Source: Deltaproteobacteria bacterium
Lineage (GTDB): Bacteria; DRYD01
Direction: 5' to 3'
Assembly (NCBI GenBank): GCA_028276365.1
Contig: JAPYWL010000045.1
Location: forward strand, 1 to 10,492
DNA length: 10,492 nucleotides
Shown here: positions 1 through 6,254 of the stretch, piece after piece
How positions within the stretch are numbered: position 1 is the stretch's first letter
Layout: the number at the start of each line of letters is the position of its first letter
Program-made: the position numbers and the translations under genes
Notes under the pieces: generated by a model
The model's input: the letters and a program-made list of their open reading frames with translations, nothing else
The model's database searches: none
Told to the model about the DNA's origin: nothing

Positions 1-391
1 TGTTAATTATTCACTAGTTTTTAAAATTTTTATTTTATATTCAATTTTAGGTATTGTTTTATTTTTGGGGTTAAAGTATTTAGATAATTTTTTAAAGGAT
101 TTATTGTTTTTTACTGTTTTTGCTATAGCTGTTACTAGTTCAGTATCATTAGCGGGGGTTTTAGTTGTTTTTTCTATATTAATAGCTCCTGCTTTCACTT
201 CTCTTAAGCTTTTTAAAAAAAATAATTTATTTTATGCTATTTTTATCGGTGTCTTATTAAATACCTTTGCTATTATTTCTTCTTATAATTTTGATTTTCC
301 TACAGGATATACTATCGTTTTTTTTAATACCCTTATACCTTTATCTATTTCTATATTTTTATATTTTTACAATTTATTTTTTAATAAGTAA
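1..391 (+). CDS. Metal ABC transporter permease, ABC-3 family (partial, C-terminal end)
   Basis: This is the C-terminal 129 residues of an integral-membrane permease of the ABC-3 family (ZnuB/MntB/TroC type), which moves Zn2+, Mn2+ or Fe2+ across the inner membrane with an ATPase and a binding protein. The reading frame is open from base 2 to the left edge, so a TTG at 65 is internal and not the start. Visible residues 40-68 hold the family's conserved stretch FAIAVTSSVSLAGVLVVFS followed by ILIAPA. Residues 99-111 hold the conserved FPTGYTIVFFNTL motif before the last membrane helix. At least four hydrophobic segments are visible, and the protein ends in a short polar tail (FFNK). The ATPase and binding-protein genes would be expected to the left, outside the window. 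The metal specificity cannot be read from this piece. Confidence 0.85.
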   Translation, partial: VNYSLVFKIFILYSILGIVLFLGLKYLDNFLKDLLFFTVFAIAVTSSVSLAGVLVVFSILIAPAFTSLKLFKKNNLFYAIFIGVLLNTFAIISSYNFDFPTGYTIVFFNTLIPLSISIFLYFYNLFFNK

Positions 392-400
392 GAAAATAAA

Positions 401-425
401 AAAGGGGCTTTTTATTAGCCCCTTT
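401..425. terminator. Bidirectional intrinsic terminator
   Basis: A perfect 9-bp stem (AAAGGGGCT at 401-409 with AGCCCCTTT at 417-425) has a 7-base loop. It begins 9 bases after the permease stop codon and ends 37 bases before the stop of the facing gene. T-rich sequence follows on both strands (GTTTAATTTAATTTTTC on plus; the complement of 388-400 on minus), so it can end both convergent transcripts. Confidence 0.88.
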
Positions 426-462
426 GTTTAATTTAATTTTTCTAAATTTTATATTTAATTTA

Positions 463-1089
463 CTATTGTGAAACTTTATTTTCTTTTTTGGATCCTATTT
501 CTTTAAATAGGATTTCTGCCATTTTTTTATTAGGGTAATCAGGATCTTTGATAGTTTTTGATAAATCTTTTAATATTTCATGATATTTTGGTACACTCTT
601 TGCTACATCTAACACACCGCTAACAGCGTTTTTAGTATAACTTCCTAATGCTCCCATAAGTAAGCCAGCTGTACCACCCATAAGTGGAAGTAGTATTACC
701 TCCATAGGTAGATATAATAATAAATTTTTAGTAATATCAGAAGCTTTTTCAGTAGCAGTTTTTTCACTATTTTCTAAGATTGAATCTATCTTATTAAAAT
801 AAAAAGCAGGTAACCAAGCATAGCCTACAGTGGAGAAACCAATAGCACCTATAGCAGCACCTAATAATCCACCAGCAACTGTATTTAAAGATTTATATGC
901 GGTTTTTAAAGCAGATTTAGCAATGTCTTTTAATGAAGCATCATCTTCTTTTATAGAATTAATATTTACTGAGTCTTTTTGTAATTCTTGGGTTTGTAGC
1001 TCTTGTGTTAGTGTTTTTTTGGAATCACTAACACCCACGTTAGAATATAAGTAATTATTAGTAGTTAATGTATTAATAGTTTTATCCAT
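463..1089 (-). CDS. Unrecognised 208-residue protein with two glycine-rich hydrophobic segments
   Basis: I do not recognise this protein. The polar N-terminus (residues 1-60) contains the short tandem repeat TQELQTQELQ. Residues about 72-99 form a glycine-rich hydrophobic stretch with GxxxG-like spacing (GGLLGAAIGAIG). Residues about 123-151 form a second one (LLLYLPMEVILLPLMGG, then AGLLMGALG). The last 55 residues are polar, ending KKENKVSQ. No signal peptide is visible. The two segments could form a membrane hairpin or a glycine-zipper pair, as seen in some pore-forming or membrane-associating proteins; that is inference. I chose the ATG at 1089 because a good ribosome site (AGGGGTGA) ends 5 bases before it; a GTG at 1098 would lie inside that site. 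GC is higher than in the neighbours (24/60 at 601-660, 21/60 at 841-900), which suggests a separate origin. It is divergent from the nuclease-family gene. Confidence 0.7.
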   Translation of the reverse strand: MDKTINTLTTNNYLYSNVGVSDSKKTLTQELQTQELQKDSVNINSIKEDDASLKDIAKSALKTAYKSLNTVAGGLLGAAIGAIGFSTVGYAWLPAFYFNKIDSILENSEKTATEKASDITKNLLLYLPMEVILLPLMGGTAGLLMGALGSYTKNAVSGVLDVAKSVPKYHEILKDLSKTIKDPDYPNKKMAEILFKEIGSKKENKVSQ

Positions 1090-1304
<215 letters not shown>

Positions 1305-2840
1305 ATGAAGAAATTACCAATAGGGATAAGTGATTTTAAAGAATTAATAGAAGGTAATTATATCTATGTGGATAAAACTGAGTACATATACAAGTTAATA
1401 AACCAAGGAAAATACTATTTTTTAAGCAGACCTAGACGTTTTGGTAAATCACTATTACTTTCTACTATTAGATATCTCTTTAAAGGTCATAAAGATTTAT
1501 TTAAAAACTTATTTATAGAAGATAAATGGAATTGGAATGAAACCTATCCCACTATAAGAATTAGCTTTGCTATAGACTTACTTAAAAAATATGATTATAA
1601 AAAAAGAATAATTCAAGAATTACTAAAAAACTATATTAATAATGAATTAGAAACTTTTGAAAATCCAGAAGATGAAGTAGAACTTTTTGAAAATCTTATA
1701 ATAAACATTTATAGAAAATACAAAAAGCAATTAGTTATACTAATAGATGAATACGATAAACCAATTTTAGACTTAATAGAAGATATCAAACAAGCTGAAG
1801 AAGTTAGAAAATATTTAAAAGCCTTTTATTCTGTCTTAAAAAATCTAGATGAATATATTAAATTTATCTTAATAACAGGAGTTAGTAAATTCTCTAAAGT
1901 ATCTTTATTTAGTGGTTTAAATCAATTAGAAGATATATCATTAAATAAAGAGTTTGGTAATATATGCGGTTATACTCAAAATGAATTAGAATCCTATTTT
2001 AAAGATTATCTAAAAGACCTAAATTTAGATCAAATTAAAGATTGGTATAATGGCTATAATTTCTTACAAGATACTCTTTATAACCCTTTTGATATTCTTT
2101 TATATTTAAGAAATAGAGAGTTTGATAGCTATTGGTATAAAACTGGAACTCCCAGTTTTTTAATAAAACTAATTAAAGATAAAAAATATGATGTAACTCA
2201 ATTAGAAAATAAAATCGTCAAGAAAAACATCTTAGAAAAATTTGACATAGAAGAAATAAATATAGAAGCTTTAATGTTTCAAACTGGTTATTTAACTATT
2301 AAAGAAGTTTATCAAAAGGAATATGGTCAAGAATATAAACTCGGCTTCCCTAATAAAGAAGTTAGAATCTCCTTTAATGAAAATATCTTAGAATTTACCA
2401 TAAAAGAAGAAGTAAGATATAAATTAGTAGATGAAATAATATCAACTTTAAAAAAGGAAGATATCTCTAAACTTAAAGAACATATAGACCTATTAATAAA
2501 TAACATTAGCTATATGTACCTTAAAGAAGAAGCAAGTTATGTATTAGCTGTTTTTGTTTTGTTTTATTCTACTGGGCTAAATGTTATTACTGAAGATAAT
2601 ACTTCTAAAGGCAGAATCGATTTAACCATTATTGTTAATAATTCTATTGTTTATATTATTGAATTTAAAGTTATTGAAAATGCTCAAGATAAGGGAAAAG
2701 CCTTAAATCAAATTATACAAAAACAATATTATCAAAAATATCTTAACTATGATAAAATCTATATCATCGGTATAGAATTTGATAAAAATAAAAAACAAAT
2801 TTCTAATTTTGAATACCAACAAATTAAAAAGGCTGAATAA
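1305..2840 (+). CDS. AAA-ATPase-like / PD-(D/E)XK nuclease family protein
   Basis: This 511-residue protein has the two-part layout of a large bacterial family that joins an AAA-ATPase-like domain to a C-terminal PD-(D/E)XK nuclease-like domain (Pfam AAA-ATPase_like plus PDDEXK_9). The N-terminal signature PIGISDFKELIEGNYIYVDK is present. Residues 41-53 (SRPRRFGKSLLLS, K48) are the family's P-loop. Residues 143-153 (LVILIDEYDKP, D148/E149) are Walker B, and 187-205 (FILITGVSKFSKVSLFSGL) is the sensor-like strand. Near the C-terminus GRID (D439), IEFK (E453, K455) and the Q469 helix give the nuclease core, all intact. A ribosome site, AAGGTG, ends 8 bases before the ATG. The family is often multicopy in anaerobes; its biological role is not established, with defence, toxin or selfish-element roles all possible. 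No transposase or toxin partner is seen, apart from the divergent unknown gene. Confidence 0.9.
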   Translation: MKKLPIGISDFKELIEGNYIYVDKTEYIYKLINQGKYYFLSRPRRFGKSLLLSTIRYLFKGHKDLFKNLFIEDKWNWNETYPTIRISFAIDLLKKYDYKKRIIQELLKNYINNELETFENPEDEVELFENLIINIYRKYKKQLVILIDEYDKPILDLIEDIKQAEEVRKYLKAFYSVLKNLDEYIKFILITGVSKFSKVSLFSGLNQLEDISLNKEFGNICGYTQNELESYFKDYLKDLNLDQIKDWYNGYNFLQDTLYNPFDILLYLRNREFDSYWYKTGTPSFLIKLIKDKKYDVTQLENKIVKKNILEKFDIEEINIEALMFQTGYLTIKEVYQKEYGQEYKLGFPNKEVRISFNENILEFTIKEEVRYKLVDEIISTLKKEDISKLKEHIDLLINNISYMYLKEEASYVLAVFVLFYSTGLNVITEDNTSKGRIDLTIIVNNSIVYIIEFKVIENAQDKGKALNQIIQKQYYQKYLNYDKIYIIGIEFDKNKKQISNFEYQQIKKAE

Positions 2841-2882
2841 AAAAAAAGATGAAGGATATATTTATGAAATATAAATAAATAT
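2839..2882 (-). terminator. Possible weak terminator after the PASTA gene
   Basis: Read on the minus strand, an AT-only 8-bp stem (ATATTTAT/ATAAATAT, complement of 2858-2865 and 2875-2882) lies just after the PASTA stop. A run of nine T (complement of 2839-2847) follows 10 bases later. The stem has no G:C pairs and the T-run is displaced, so this is weak. It would serve only the minus strand; no terminator for the plus-strand nuclease gene is evident. Confidence 0.3.
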
Positions 2883-2886
2883 CAGC

Positions 2887-3843
2887 TCAGGGTAAAGGAT
2901 AATCAGCTACTTTTTTATTATTCAAAAATACACTAACTTTAGCATCCCCTATATAAAAAATCCTTAGATTAGAAAAAGATTGACCTGAATAATAGTTATC
3001 TAAAATTAATCGCTTACCCAAAAAATCATCTAAATAAACCTTAATATTACTAATATCTTTACTATACTTAAACTTTAAAACTAAATTAACCATTTTAATA
3101 TTAGGAATTTGAGAATAATTTAAATTAGACTCAATAATAACAGTATCATTATATACATAAGAATTAACAATTTTTCTGTCCTCAATTACATCATTATTTT
3201 TAAATTCTATAAACAAGCTATCAACTTTATCTAAATCTTGCCAAGCTTCTGGTAAATAAGTTTTTAAATTATTTATTAAATCTTCAGATTTTAAATTCTT
3301 AGAAATAAGAAAAGATATTTTTTGATTATTAAATATAGGAGAATCAGGTTCAGGAGATTGCAATAAAATTGTACCATCCTTTATACTAATAGAAGGATAA
3401 TATAAATAATTATAAATCAAACTAAATTGATTAAATTTTAAATTAGGATTAATTTTAATATCACTAACATTGTATCCTACCAAATCAGGTAATAAAAAGG
3501 ACTTAGAGGAATTCCCCCCACTGCTGATAACCACTTTAATAACCCTTCCTTTTTTAACTTTCATTCCATAAGGAGGATCTTGATTTAAAATCATATTTTT
3601 AGGTTTATCAGAAATCGTAGTAGAAACCACTTCAACATCTAGACCAATTAATTTTAAATTACTCTTAGCATCATAAATATCATAACCAACAATATTAGGA
3701 ACAACAATATCACCTTCAGCATCAGGACCATAAAAAAACCTATAAACAAAATAACCTCCAACTAAAATTACTAATAAAAAAATAATCCCCACTAAAACAT
3801 TTATAACATTTAGCTGCCCCTTTTTATTATATATCCTAAACAT
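2887..3843 (-). CDS. Membrane-anchored PASTA-domain protein without a kinase
   Basis: This 318-residue protein has a short basic N-terminus, one membrane helix at about residues 13-36 and an outward C-terminal part. Residues about 46-108 form a clear PASTA domain (VVPNIVGYDIYDAKSNLKLIG, then LNQDPPYGMKVKKG and a VIKVVIS strand). Residues about 117-182 form a second, divergent one (LPDLVGYNVSD, then QSPEPDSPI). Residues 205-318 are a beta-rich tail I do not recognise. PASTA domains bind peptidoglycan stem peptides or act as spacers in Ser/Thr kinases and penicillin-binding proteins. No kinase or transpeptidase domain is present here, so a cell-wall sensor or structural role is inferred. It lies 34 bases after infC with no Shine-Dalgarno; the leader is an AATTTAAATTTAAATT tract. 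Cotranscription with infC is likely. Confidence 0.82.
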   Translation of the reverse strand: MFRIYNKKGQLNVINVLVGIIFLLVILVGGYFVYRFFYGPDAEGDIVVPNIVGYDIYDAKSNLKLIGLDVEVVSTTISDKPKNMILNQDPPYGMKVKKGRVIKVVISSGGNSSKSFLLPDLVGYNVSDIKINPNLKFNQFSLIYNYLYYPSISIKDGTILLQSPEPDSPIFNNQKISFLISKNLKSEDLINNLKTYLPEAWQDLDKVDSLFIEFKNNDVIEDRKIVNSYVYNDTVIIESNLNYSQIPNIKMVNLVLKFKYSKDISNIKVYLDDFLGKRLILDNYYSGQSFSNLRIFYIGDAKVSVFLNNKKVADYPLP

Positions 3844-3877
3844 AATTTAAATTTAAATTCAAATTAATTATAGTATA

Positions 3878-4378
3878 TTAATTTTTTGGAGAAATAATAA
3901 CATACATGTTCTTATCTTCAATAGTAATATCTTTTTCTATTTTAATATCCTTTAGTTGCTCTAAAATTTCCTGTAAGATAGGTTTAAATTTGTCAGGAGT
4001 AAATTTACTTTTACCCAATAATTGTAAAACAATTTTAACTTTATCACCTTCTTCTAATATCCTTTTTATCATTTGAACCTTAATATTAATCCCACTTTTA
4101 TCTATTTTATTTTTGATAATAACTTCCTTAAGTTCTTGTTTTTTTTGATTTTTTTTAGCAATTTTTTCTTTTTTTATTAATTCATATTTAAATTTTCCGT
4201 AATCTACTATTTTACAAACAGGGGGATTAGCATCAGGAGCAACCTCCACTAAATCTAAATTTTTAGAATCCGCTAATTTTAACGCATCCCTTATATTCAT
4301 CACTCCTAAATTAACATTATTCTCATCTATAACTCTAACTTCCTTAGCTCTTATTTGTTCATTTACTCTATACTTAAT
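3878..4378 (-). CDS. infC: Translation initiation factor IF-3, non-canonical start codon
   Basis: IF-3 binds the 30S subunit, keeps subunits apart and rejects poor start codons and wrong tRNAs. Residues 4-11 (RVNEQIRA) and EVRVID begin the N-domain. Residues 43-66 carry the family signature LDLVEVAPDANPPVCKIVDY followed by GKFKYE. A lysine-rich linker follows, then the C-domain (about 86-166). The first canonical start in frame is GTG at 4303, which would remove 25 conserved residues. The frame stays open upstream to a TGA inside the Shine-Dalgarno, with no ATG, GTG or TTG. The start must therefore be ATT at 4378 (166 residues, given here) or ATA at 4381 (167). AUU starts on infC are known to allow autoregulation by IF-3. 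The usual RGR of the C-domain reads LGK here. rpmI and rplT, its usual partners, do not follow. Confidence 0.93.
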   Translation of the reverse strand: MKYRVNEQIRAKEVRVIDENNVNLGVMNIRDALKLADSKNLDLVEVAPDANPPVCKIVDYGKFKYELIKKEKIAKKNQKKQELKEVIIKNKIDKSGINIKVQMIKRILEEGDKVKIVLQLLGKSKFTPDKFKPILQEILEQLKDIKIEKDITIEDKNMYVIISPKN

Positions 4379-4387
4379 TATATTACT

Positions 4388-4395
4388 TCACCTCC
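4388..4395 (-). promoter_or_regulatory. Strong Shine-Dalgarno of infC that decides the start
   Basis: The minus strand reads GGAGGTGA here, the best ribosome site in the minus-strand block. It lies 6 bases before ATA (4381-4379) and 9 bases before ATT (4378-4376). It is 84 bases from the GTG at 4303, far too distant to serve that codon. Its position supports a non-canonical infC start. Confidence 0.85.
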
Positions 4396-4426
4396 AGTTA
4401 AAATATTTTTTATTATCCATACCTCA

Positions 4427-4470
4427 AGTAAACTACTCCACCTTATAGAAGGTGGAGACTTCTTACAAAG
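4427..4470 (-). mobile_element. Hairpin resembling an IS200/IS605 (TnpB) right end, solo remnant
   Basis: A perfect 9-bp stem (CTCCACCTT/AAGGTGGAG, at 4436-4444 and 4449-4457) closes a 4-base loop. On the minus strand it is preceded by TTTGTAAGAAGT and followed by TAGTTTACTTGAG. This arrangement (GTAAGAAG, G/C-rich hairpin, short AGTT-AC tail) resembles, from memory, the right ends of IS200/IS605-family elements, which also form the 3' end of the TnpB guide RNA. The element body would lie just upstream on the minus strand, but the racemase gene ends only 15 bases away, so at most a solo end remains. No T-run follows on either strand, so it is not a standard terminator. A structured infC leader is the main alternative. 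Confidence 0.45.
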
Positions 4471-4484
4471 GTGTGTTAAAATAC

Positions 4485-5696
4485 TTAAATTAAAAAGAAA
4501 TCTACTTTATTATTACTATTTAAATTAGTTAAATAATTATAAACAGGTAGTAAATTATAAAAGGCTTGTTCTTCCAAATTTAACACATTATCAACTAAAT
4601 AAACCTCTTTTAAATTCCTGTTTCTTATTAAAATTTCAGTTACATCCATAGACATAGCGCCAATAGAATTGGTAATATAATCACCTTTATCATCATAAAC
4701 ATGAAATAATAGCTTTTTAGAAAAAGGAAAAGTAGAATACCCACCATAAACTAACCCTACTAAACTATCTTCCTCAACAACTCCATTAATATATTTATTC
4801 AAATATCCCACGCTTTCACTCTTTAAAACCTCCTTAATCCCAATAACAGGTAATTTAATTTTTATAGAATTTTTAATATTAAATTGATTTTTCAAATTTA
4901 GTAATTCATAATTAGGAGCAATTCCATAAACCAATATCCCCACTCTAACTAAATTACTCAAATTAATAATACTAAAAAACTCTCTTAAATTAAAACCCTT
5001 TAAATCATCTAAATTATTTGAGTCATTTGAATTATTTGAATTATTAAAATACTGAATAAACCTTAAAACCCCCGCACTATTTAATATATGTATATCCCAA
5101 TTCCTACCTCTAAAATTATCTAAAAATTTCTTAAAATTAAGTAATTGATAGTAAATATCATATATATTATCACTTCTCAAATGTGTATAAATTCCTTTCA
5201 CATTAAAGAATTTGAAATCCAAGATTTCCTTTATTTTATCAATTTCAAAGAATTTTATACCAGTCCTATTCATTCCACTATCTATTTCTAATTCTATATC
5301 CAAAACACTCTTTTCTTTTAATAATATTTCCTTCAAAAATAAAAAATATTCATAACTAAAAACAGAAAAATTAATAATATTTTTAAAAGGTAAAGCTTGA
5401 TAAACTAAATTCTCATCAAATTCAGGAAATAATAACAAAACCTTAAAATTATCACTTACTTTTTTATATACCTCATATTCAAAAAATTCTCTTAAATTAT
5501 TTAAGGCAATTCTATTAACAAGATCTTTAATAATATCAAAAATAATATTAAATTGTAATCCATAAGCATTTGATTTTAGGACTACTATCAAATCCTTTTT
5601 AGTTAATTCCCTTATTATTTTGATATTATTCTTAATAATATAGGGATTAAGAATTACAGTAGGATAGCAGATATCTTTTGTTCTACTAATTCGCAT
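4485..5696 (-). CDS. alr: Alanine racemase family protein (fold-type III PLP enzyme)
   Basis: This 403-residue enzyme should interconvert L- and D-alanine (or another amino acid) in the cytoplasm, feeding peptidoglycan synthesis. The barrel motif VVLKSNAYG carries the PLP lysine (K41), although the usual HG after NAYG is LQ here. DSGMNRTG holds the substrate-side arginine R144. NSAG (206-209) and LVRVGILVYGIAP (R251, pyridine-nitrogen contact) follow. ESVGY gives the catalytic tyrosine Y298, and MSMD (348-351) matches the family's cMD motif. Residues 218-229 are an asparagine/serine insertion, which makes the protein slightly longer than usual. The ATG at 5696 is required because conserved YPTVILNPY follows at once. 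The gene overlaps gmhA by 43 bases and lacks a Shine-Dalgarno, so it probably relies on translational coupling. Specificity for lysine instead of alanine is possible but not shown. Confidence 0.87.
   Translation of the reverse strand: MRISRTKDICYPTVILNPYIIKNNIKIIRELTKKDLIVVLKSNAYGLQFNIIFDIIKDLVNRIALNNLREFFEYEVYKKVSDNFKVLLLFPEFDENLVYQALPFKNIINFSVFSYEYFLFLKEILLKEKSVLDIELEIDSGMNRTGIKFFEIDKIKEILDFKFFNVKGIYTHLRSDNIYDIYYQLLNFKKFLDNFRGRNWDIHILNSAGVLRFIQYFNNSNNSNDSNNLDDLKGFNLREFFSIINLSNLVRVGILVYGIAPNYELLNLKNQFNIKNSIKIKLPVIGIKEVLKSESVGYLNKYINGVVEEDSLVGLVYGGYSTFPFSKKLLFHVYDDKGDYITNSIGAMSMDVTEILIRNRNLKEVYLVDNVLNLEEQAFYNLLPVYNYLTNLNSNNKVDFFLI
5010..5045 (-). repeat. In-frame 9-base tandem repeat within the racemase gene
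   Basis: Four 9-base units lie in frame: AATAATTCA twice, then AATGACTCA and AATAATTTA. They encode NNS, NNS, NDS, NNL at residues 218-229. They sit between conserved motifs, probably in a surface loop, so copy-number change would leave the frame and the active site intact. Confidence 0.85.
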
Positions 5697-6241
5697 ATTA
5701 TGTGTTCTATTAGTAAATGAGATTCTTGAATACGTTGAGTATTATTATGCTTAACAATAATAGGTATATCAACTAAATCTTTTAACATTCCACCATCTTT
5801 CCCCAATAACCCAATTGAAATTATCCCTAAACTTTTTGATTTATTAACTGCATTAATTAAATTAATGGAATTCCCAGAAGTGGAAATAACAAGAAAAACA
5901 TCCCCAGGATTAGCTAAAGCCTGTATTTGCTTTTCAAAAACAAACTCATAGCCAAAATCATTAGAAATAGCGGTTAAAACAGAAGTATCAGTAGTTAAAG
6001 CAATAGCAGGTATAGGGTTCCTTTCTTTTATATTTAATCTTCCAATTAATTCTGCCGCTATATGCTGACTATCCGCAGCAGATCCCCCATTGCCCGCAAT
6101 CAACAATTTCTTACCAGCTCTTAATGAACTAACTACTATATTAACCGCTTTTAATATATTACTTATTAATTCCTCATCTTCTAATAAATTATTCTTAACA
6201 TTTATAGAATCCCTTATTATATCCTTTATCTCTTTTAACAT
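5654..6241 (-). CDS. gmhA: SIS-domain phosphoheptose (sedoheptulose-7-phosphate) isomerase
   Basis: This 195-residue protein matches GmhA, which converts sedoheptulose 7-phosphate to D-glycero-D-manno-heptose 7-phosphate, the first step to ADP- or GDP-heptose for lipopolysaccharide or surface glycans. The SIS phosphate-binding stretch GNGGSAADSQHIAAEL (50-65) and the second STSGNS (120-125) are intact. ALTTDTSVLTAISNDFGYEF lies between them. H60, E64, Q172 and H180 match the zinc and catalytic positions I recall for E. coli GmhA (H61, E65, Q172, H180). The length is standard for the family (about 190-200). The ATG at 6241 is 13 bases after the kamD stop, with no Shine-Dalgarno in the AT-only gap, so coupling to kamD is likely. 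DiaA-type SIS proteins are related, but the full set of metal ligands favours the isomerase. Confidence 0.9.
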   Translation of the reverse strand: MLKEIKDIIRDSINVKNNLLEDEELISNILKAVNIVVSSLRAGKKLLIAGNGGSAADSQHIAAELIGRLNIKERNPIPAIALTTDTSVLTAISNDFGYEFVFEKQIQALANPGDVFLVISTSGNSINLINAVNKSKSLGIISIGLLGKDGGMLKDLVDIPIIVKHNNTQRIQESHLLIEHIICELVEQKISAILL

Positions 6242-6254
6242 ATTAATAATTAAT

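Noticed and set aside
7-198. Minus-strand ORF of 63 residues
   Set aside because: It lies opposite the ABC-3 permease, whose conserved motifs are in the plus frame; the minus ORF is Lys/Asn-rich antisense.
830-1054. Plus-strand ORF of 74 residues
   Set aside because: It is antisense to the 208-residue gene, which has its own ribosome site; this ORF has none.
4436-4457. The 9-bp hairpin as a rho-independent terminator of alr
   Set aside because: No T-run follows on either strand; the flanks fit a transposon end or leader structure better.
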